Source: Sphingomonadales bacterium (GTDB lineage: Bacteria > Pseudomonadota > Alphaproteobacteria > Sphingomonadales > Sphingomonadaceae). From it: a DNA stretch of 9,453 bases. The notes beneath the pieces are model-generated. The model made no database searches, was not told where the DNA came from, and saw only the letters and a program-made list of their open reading frames with translations. The stretch lies in NCBI GenBank assembly GCA_017302775.1, contig JAFLDC010000073.1:1-9453 (forward strand), given 5' to 3'. Of this stretch, positions 6,073 to 9,453 are shown one piece after another. Position 1 is the first letter of the stretch, and the number at the start of each line of letters is the position of its first letter. A program made the translations under genes and the position numbers.

Positions 6073-6429
6073 ATGAGCGACAAGCCTGATCTGGATCCGT
6101 TCGGCTTTGCCCGCACCATGATGGGGCAGTGGGAAAAGTTCGTGAACGAGCATGGCACCGAATGGCTCGCCAAGCCCGAGGCCGCACAGGCGATGCAAGC
6201 GATGAGCGGTGCAGCGATCCAAGCTCAGGCAGTCAGTAATGAAGCCAGCGGCAAGGTGCTCGCAGCGGCCAACCTGCCAAGCCGCGCCGATATCGAGGCG
6301 TTGGGCGCGCGGATCGGTGCGGTCGAGGCCAGCCTCGCGCGGATCGAGGCCATGCTGCGCACGCAGATGCCCGAAGCTGCTGTCCCCGGGCGGCCGACCG
6401 TGCGCCGCACCCGGAAGCCGCCTGCCTGA
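6073..6429 (+). CDS. Miniature PhaE/PhaR-like PHA synthase partner subunit
   Basis: A 118-residue soluble, mostly helical protein directly preceding a class III-type PHA synthase. The N-terminal part DPFGFARTMMGQWEKFVNEHG and the WLAKPEAAQAMQAM stretch resemble the start of PHA-synthase accessory proteins. Residues 67-95 (NLPSRADIEALGAR then IGAVEASLARIEAML) match the conserved C-terminal 'N-L-P-[ST]-[RK]-x-D' plus coiled-coil region of PhaE and PhaR. It ends in a basic tail RRTRKPPA. Classical PhaE is about three times longer and PhaR about 20 kDa, so this is unusually small, with the middle missing. Its ATG has only a weak ribosome site (GCCGGG region); its stop shares one base with the phaC ATG. 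Probable role: activating or stabilising PhaC at the granule. Assignment is moderate. Confidence 0.68.
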   Translation: MSDKPDLDPFGFARTMMGQWEKFVNEHGTEWLAKPEAAQAMQAMSGAAIQAQAVSNEASGKVLAAANLPSRADIEALGARIGAVEASLARIEAMLRTQMPEAAVPGRPTVRRTRKPPA

Positions 6430-7490
6430 TGGACGCTGGCTACCTCGATTCGGCGCAAACGGCCGTCGATCGGGCGATTCAGCGCAATCTCAAGGGGCTG
6501 GGCTATCTCGCCTCACCCGCGCCCGTGCTGGGGACCAGCGCCAAGGATGTGATCGTCAATCGCGGCCCGATGCGGCTCTATCATTACCACCCGCTGGTGG
6601 ATGAAGTGTACCGCGTGCCGGTGCTGCTGGTGATGGCAACCACCAATCGCGGCTACATCTTCGATATGGTCCCGGGTCAAAGCCTCGTAGAGTTTCTGCT
6701 GCTGCGCGGCTACGATGTGTTCATGCTCGATTGGGAGGCGCCGCGCGCCGAAGATCGCGGTCTCGCACTCAAGGATTACGTTGAAGGCTTCGTCGGCGGC
6801 GCAATTGCGGAAGTGCAAAGCGCCACCGGCGAAAGCGATGTCAGCCTGGTCGGCTATTGCATGGGCGGTGTGCTGTCGGTGTTGTGGTCGGGCCTCAATC
6901 ACGCCGTCGGCCCCAAAAATCTTGCGGTATTCACAACACCGGTCGATTTTCAGGCGATGACGCTGTTCCGGGCCTGGTCCGATCCGCGCTATTTCGATGT
7001 CGACAAGCTGGTGGACACGCTGGGCATGGCCCCAGCCGAAATGCTGTTGACCGCGTTCGACATGTTGCGACCGGCGGGGCGGGCCAGCGCCAATTTCGCT
7101 TTGCTCGACAACATGTGGAACGAGGAATTCGTCAAGGGCCATCGGATGTTCGACCGCTGGAGCAATGACATGTTGCCCTTGGCAGGGGAGTATTTTCGCG
7201 AAACGACCAAACAGTTGGTTTGGGACAACCAGCTACTGAACGGCACGCTGAAGGTGGGCGGGCGTCAGGTTGCGCTGGACCGCATTTCATGCCCGTTCCT
7301 GCACGTTACTGCTGAGCATGACCACATCGTCACCACTAACGCTTCCGCCCCGCTGATCGGGCTGATTGGATCGGCTGACAAGGAACAGGTGGTTCTGAAG
7401 GGAGGTCACGTCAGCCTGATTGCCGGACCCAACGCGGTAAAACGGATGTGGCCCAAACTGGACAGCTGGTTAGGAGCAAAGAGCGTTTGA
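6429..7490 (+). CDS. phaC: Class III-type poly(3-hydroxyalkanoate) synthase catalytic subunit
   Basis: This alpha/beta-hydrolase-fold polymerase joins (R)-3-hydroxyacyl-CoA units into polyhydroxyalkanoate at the granule surface. The 353 residues match class III/IV PhaC length, not the ~560-600 of class I. The lipase-like box GYCMGG (142-147) supplies nucleophile Cys144; Asp298 in TAEHDHIV and His327 in KGGHVSL complete the triad, close to the C149/D302/H331 reported for Allochromatium vinosum PhaC. PVLLVMATTNRGYIFDM (64-80) and YDVFMLDWEAP (95-105) are typical core strands. Classes III and IV need a partner, PhaE or PhaR, and the gene just upstream fits. The ATG overlaps the partner's stop (TGATG), and its own stop overlaps the next start. 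Family certain; class inferred from length and context. Confidence 0.92.
   Translation: MDAGYLDSAQTAVDRAIQRNLKGLGYLASPAPVLGTSAKDVIVNRGPMRLYHYHPLVDEVYRVPVLLVMATTNRGYIFDMVPGQSLVEFLLLRGYDVFMLDWEAPRAEDRGLALKDYVEGFVGGAIAEVQSATGESDVSLVGYCMGGVLSVLWSGLNHAVGPKNLAVFTTPVDFQAMTLFRAWSDPRYFDVDKLVDTLGMAPAEMLLTAFDMLRPAGRASANFALLDNMWNEEFVKGHRMFDRWSNDMLPLAGEYFRETTKQLVWDNQLLNGTLKVGGRQVALDRISCPFLHVTAEHDHIVTTNASAPLIGLIGSADKEQVVLKGGHVSLIAGPNAVKRMWPKLDSWLGAKSV
7472..7476 (+). promoter_or_regulatory. Ribosome binding site fixing the GNAT gene's TTG start
   Basis: AGGAG at 7472-7476, inside the end of phaC, lies ten bases ahead of TTG at 7487. This supports that start over the in-frame GTG at 7448, deep in phaC. Confidence 0.65.
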
Positions 7491-8044
7491 GCGACAATCA
7501 TACCTTTGGCGACACGGCGATTACCGTTCGTTCGCCGACACGAGCCGATATTCCGGCGCTTGCCGCCTTTGCCTCGGCCATGCCGACCCACGATCTGCTG
7601 TTCCTGGCGCGTGATATCCGCCAGCCCAAGGTGCTGGACGCCTGGCTAACCAACGAAGCAGCCGGACAGATAGTCAGTCTGATCGCGCTGGACGGCGATG
7701 CCATCGTCGCGACGGTGGCTGCGCTGTCTGATCGCTATAGCTGGTCGCCACACGTCTGGGATTTGCGGCTCCTCGTCGGCCCGGCCATGCGCAACAAGGG
7801 TTTGGGCCGGTTCCTGCTTGATGCAGCGATCACCGCTGCAACCGGGGCAGGTGCCACCAAGCTCACCGCACGGATGACCCCCGATCAGACCGGCGCCATC
7901 ACCTTGTTCGAAGAATGCGGCTTTCGCGCAGAAGCAATGTTGCAAGGCCAGGTCCGCGATGCCACCGGCACGCTGCATGACCTTGCGGTGCTGGCTATGG
8001 ATCCGATGCGGCAAGCGGCCCGGCGCGATGCTTTCGGAGACTAA
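7487..8044 (+). CDS. GNAT-family N-acetyltransferase
   Basis: A 185-residue single-domain acetyltransferase of the GNAT fold. After a start region MSDNHTFGDTAITVRSPTRADIPAL, typical of the first strand and helix, the acetyl-CoA site appears as WDLRLLVGPAMRNKGLGRFLLDAA (91-114), with the R-N-K-G-L-G pyrophosphate loop at 102-107. The later TGAITLFEECGF (135-146) is the usual motif B region, where the acyl-CoA-contacting residues lie. The acceptor substrate cannot be predicted. The TTG start is inferred from AGGAG ten bases upstream and a 4-base TTGA overlap with the phaC stop, so expression is coupled to PHA synthesis; a link to acyl-CoA or granule-protein acetylation is speculative. It converges with the DUF2306 gene with a 5-base gap and no visible terminator. 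Confidence 0.85.
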   Translation: MSDNHTFGDTAITVRSPTRADIPALAAFASAMPTHDLLFLARDIRQPKVLDAWLTNEAAGQIVSLIALDGDAIVATVAALSDRYSWSPHVWDLRLLVGPAMRNKGLGRFLLDAAITAATGAGATKLTARMTPDQTGAITLFEECGFRAEAMLQGQVRDATGTLHDLAVLAMDPMRQAARRDAFGD

Positions 8045-8049
8045 CGCTG

Positions 8050-8589
8050 CTATCCGATCAGCCAGGCCCACATCATGCGTCCGGGCAGAAATGAGAGAAC
8101 ACCCGGAATGGTAAGGGCCCCAAGGTAGAACCGGATCAGGCCCTGGCGGTGTTTGGCAATGTTGCCGGCCCGTGCGGTGGCAATTGCCTGCCACGCCCCC
8201 CAGATGGTGAGCGGGACGAACAGATGGATCGGGCTGAACGATCCGTTGTTCAACTGGCGGATGAACACCGCCGAAAGGGCGGTCAGCACCATCAACACCA
8301 GCCAGATCTTGCCCAACGCCTTGTGCTGGGGCGTACCTTTCCGTTTCAGCAGCAACCAGGCACCAAGCGGTAGGCAGGGGACCACGGTCGCAAGATGGAG
8401 TATGACCGCGAGCGAATGTGCTCCGCCATGATCCGGTACTACTCCGGCCAGGGCGCGGGTAACGGCAATCAGGCTGGCCGATGTCAGCGTAACGCCCACC
8501 GCGATAATGGCGCCGCGCAGCGCCGGACCCGGTTCAAAATCACTCCAACCCGACTTCTTGGGAGAGGGCGCGGCGGCGGTATTGGACAT
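8050..8589 (-). CDS. DUF2306 multi-pass membrane protein
   Basis: This 179-residue integral membrane protein has about five hydrophobic segments (residues ~25-48, 59-81, 94-110, 120-137, 154-175) after a polar N-terminus rich in Ala/Pro/Lys. It shows the DUF2306 pattern: an early histidine (ILHLATVVPCLPLGAWLLL, His65), a short basic loop KRKGTPQHKALGKIW (His89), FSPIHLFVPL (His122) and AKHRQGLIRFYLGAL (His147). Function is unknown. The regularly spaced His near membrane segments suggest a cofactor such as haem, but this is speculation. The ATG at 8589 has AGGAG eight bases upstream; an in-frame ATG at 8664 is rejected because it lacks one. The stop is TAG. It is divergent from a LytTR regulator, a likely functional partner. 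Confidence 0.85.
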   Translation of the reverse strand: MSNTAAAPSPKKSGWSDFEPGPALRGAIIAVGVTLTSASLIAVTRALAGVVPDHGGAHSLAVILHLATVVPCLPLGAWLLLKRKGTPQHKALGKIWLVLMVLTALSAVFIRQLNNGSFSPIHLFVPLTIWGAWQAIATARAGNIAKHRQGLIRFYLGALTIPGVLSFLPGRMMWAWLIG

Positions 8590-8747
8590 CGGGAAGGCTC
8601 CTGTTGAATTGCGATGTCTCATCCCTGCCAGGCGGCGCTCGGCGGACAAGCGCGGCTGCGCCAATCGCCAAAAAACTGCGTGAATTGCGCATAAAACCGC
8701 CGTGCCGCCACTTTACGAAGCGCGAACGGGCATTAGAACGAGCGGAG
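8590..8747. promoter_or_regulatory. Divergent regulatory region between DUF2306 and LytTR genes
   Basis: This 158-base space must hold both promoters. A weak plus-strand candidate is TTGCGC (8685-8690) with CACTTT-like bases near 8709-8714. An imperfect dyad TGCG-N7-CGCA lies at 8677-8691. An operator for the adjacent LytTR regulator would be expected here, but I cannot identify one with confidence. Confidence 0.35.
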
Positions 8748-9453
8748 ATGAGGCAGTTGGTGATCGATCTTGGCGTGATGAGCGTCATCGGACTGGTCCT
8801 GGCGATCCTGGGCCCGTTCGGTACATTCGCGGCGCCGCTCTCCATGCGGTTGCTATATTGGCTTGGGCTCTCATGGGCTGGCTACGCCTGCTATCGGCCG
8901 ATCGCGGGCATGGCGTCACGGGTGAGTACGCGACTGGACTTACCGGAGGGCCCCCTGTGGGTGGCCGGTTGCCTGCTAGCGACGGCCCCAATGACGGCGA
9001 TGATGCTGCTGATCGAACGGCTGCCCGGTCGGTCACGCCCGCTATCGCTTGACGCGGCGATGACGATGTACGCCAATGTCTTGGCGGTAGGGGCCGCCGT
9101 TACCCTGTTATTCTACATCCTGCGCGATCGCCGCACCGAAGCCCCGCAAGTGACCGACAGGTCGATTCCTGATGCGCCGGCGATGAATTCCGAACCGCGG
9201 TTCCTCAGTAGAATCCCTCCCACCCGCGCCGAGGATGTGCTCGCACTGGAGATGGAGGATCATTATCTGCGCGTCCACACCCGCCATGGGTCGCGGTTGA
9301 TCCTGCTGCGCATGCGCGATGCCGTTACCGAAATGGATGGGATCGCCGGCGAACAGGTGCATCGCAGTTGGTGGGTGGCACGCCATGCCCTTGCAGAGGT
9401 CATCCGCGATGGCCGCAATATTCGGATACGCCTGGAAGGCGGGCTGGAAGCCC
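8748..9453 (+). CDS. Membrane-bound LytTR-family transcription regulator (partial, C-terminus beyond right edge)
   Basis: I read this frame through to the window end: 235 complete codons without a stop. The N-terminal half has four hydrophobic segments (about residues 9-25, 33-50, 68-88 and 105-124) ending in the basic LRDRR. A linker follows, then a LytTR DNA-binding domain from about 150, with FLSRIP, EDVLALEMEDHYLRVHT (162-178), SRLILLRMRDAVTEM and the conserved HRSWWVARHAL (205-215). LytTR domains bind DNA through beta-strands and usually act downstream of response-regulator receivers; here the receiver is replaced by a membrane module, so the signal is probably sensed at the membrane. 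ATG 8748 is chosen; GTG at 8760, better spaced from GGAG/GAGG, is an alternative. It is divergent from the DUF2306 gene. Confidence 0.87.
   Translation, partial: MRQLVIDLGVMSVIGLVLAILGPFGTFAAPLSMRLLYWLGLSWAGYACYRPIAGMASRVSTRLDLPEGPLWVAGCLLATAPMTAMMLLIERLPGRSRPLSLDAAMTMYANVLAVGAAVTLLFYILRDRRTEAPQVTDRSIPDAPAMNSEPRFLSRIPPTRAEDVLALEMEDHYLRVHTRHGSRLILLRMRDAVTEMDGIAGEQVHRSWWVARHALAEVIRDGRNIRIRLEGGLEA

Noticed and set aside
5392..6222. A 276-codon open frame on the minus strand opposite lysC and the PhaE-like gene
   Set aside because: It is antisense to securely identified genes, is rich in His/Asp/Arg with no family resemblance, and reflects the GC-rich codon bias of lysC.
6513..7142. A 209-codon minus-strand frame opposite phaC
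   Set aside because: Antisense shadow of a certain gene, with no ribosome site and histidine-rich composition unlike a real protein.
8114..8144. AGGGCC/GGCCCT inverted repeat inside the DUF2306 gene as a terminator for the upstream plus-strand operon
   Set aside because: Only six base pairs with a 19-base loop and no T-run, within coding sequence; chance is a sufficient explanation.
7646..8194. A 182-codon minus-strand frame spanning the convergent GNAT and DUF2306 ends
   Set aside because: It overlaps two well-supported genes and its translation has no family features.

Overview
The window looks like chromosomal DNA of a GC-rich alphaproteobacterium, most likely a sphingomonad (Sphingomonadales, Erythrobacteraceae-like). 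This is inferred from the protein styles: a ubiquinone-pathway UbiG, an aspartokinase beginning MARIVMKFGGTS, a small PhaE/PhaC pair, and a membrane LytTR regulator beside a DUF2306 protein. I could not run a search to confirm it. I see no rRNA, tRNA, CRISPR array, transposase or phage gene. It reads as a core metabolic stretch with a few less-described modules.

Layout. (1) Positions 1-1359, minus strand: aroC (chorismate synthase), followed one base later by an unrecognised membrane-anchored protein that runs off the left edge. (2) Positions 1418-3187, plus strand, divergent from aroC: a four-gene unit with three successive 4-base overlaps. It encodes an antibiotic-biosynthesis-monooxygenase-like protein, an ArsC/Spx-family (YffB-like) protein, a PnuC vitamin transporter and a stand-alone NadR-type ribosylnicotinamide kinase. 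The last two form a complete uptake-and-trap module for nicotinamide riboside. (3) Positions 3188-3541: a 354-base stretch with no convincing gene. It holds a possible general-stress (EcfG-type) promoter ahead of a small alanine-rich lipoprotein (3542-3865). (4) A strong hairpin at 3902-3940 separates the lipoprotein from the convergent ubiG (3950-4696, minus).

(5) Positions 4771-8044, plus strand: lysC (aspartokinase, TTG start), then a miniature PhaE-like protein, a class III-type PHA synthase PhaC and a GNAT acetyltransferase (TTG start overlapping the phaC stop). The last three are tightly coupled and probably share transcription with lysC. ubiG and lysC are divergent, and the 74 bases between their starts contain a GC-rich hairpin with an alternative fold. 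(6) Positions 8050-8589, minus: a DUF2306 multi-pass membrane protein, convergent with the GNAT gene with only 5 bases between them. (7) From 8748 to the right edge, plus: a membrane-bound LytTR-type transcription regulator, cut by the window and divergent from the DUF2306 gene.

The most notable signals are: the mini-PhaE/PhaC/GNAT cluster behind lysC; a probable internal translation start in lysC that would make a separate ACT-domain beta subunit; the LytTR/DUF2306 divergent pair as a candidate membrane signalling system; the compact nicotinamide riboside salvage operon with two redox-flavoured small proteins at its head; and a possible EcfG-controlled repeat-containing lipoprotein.
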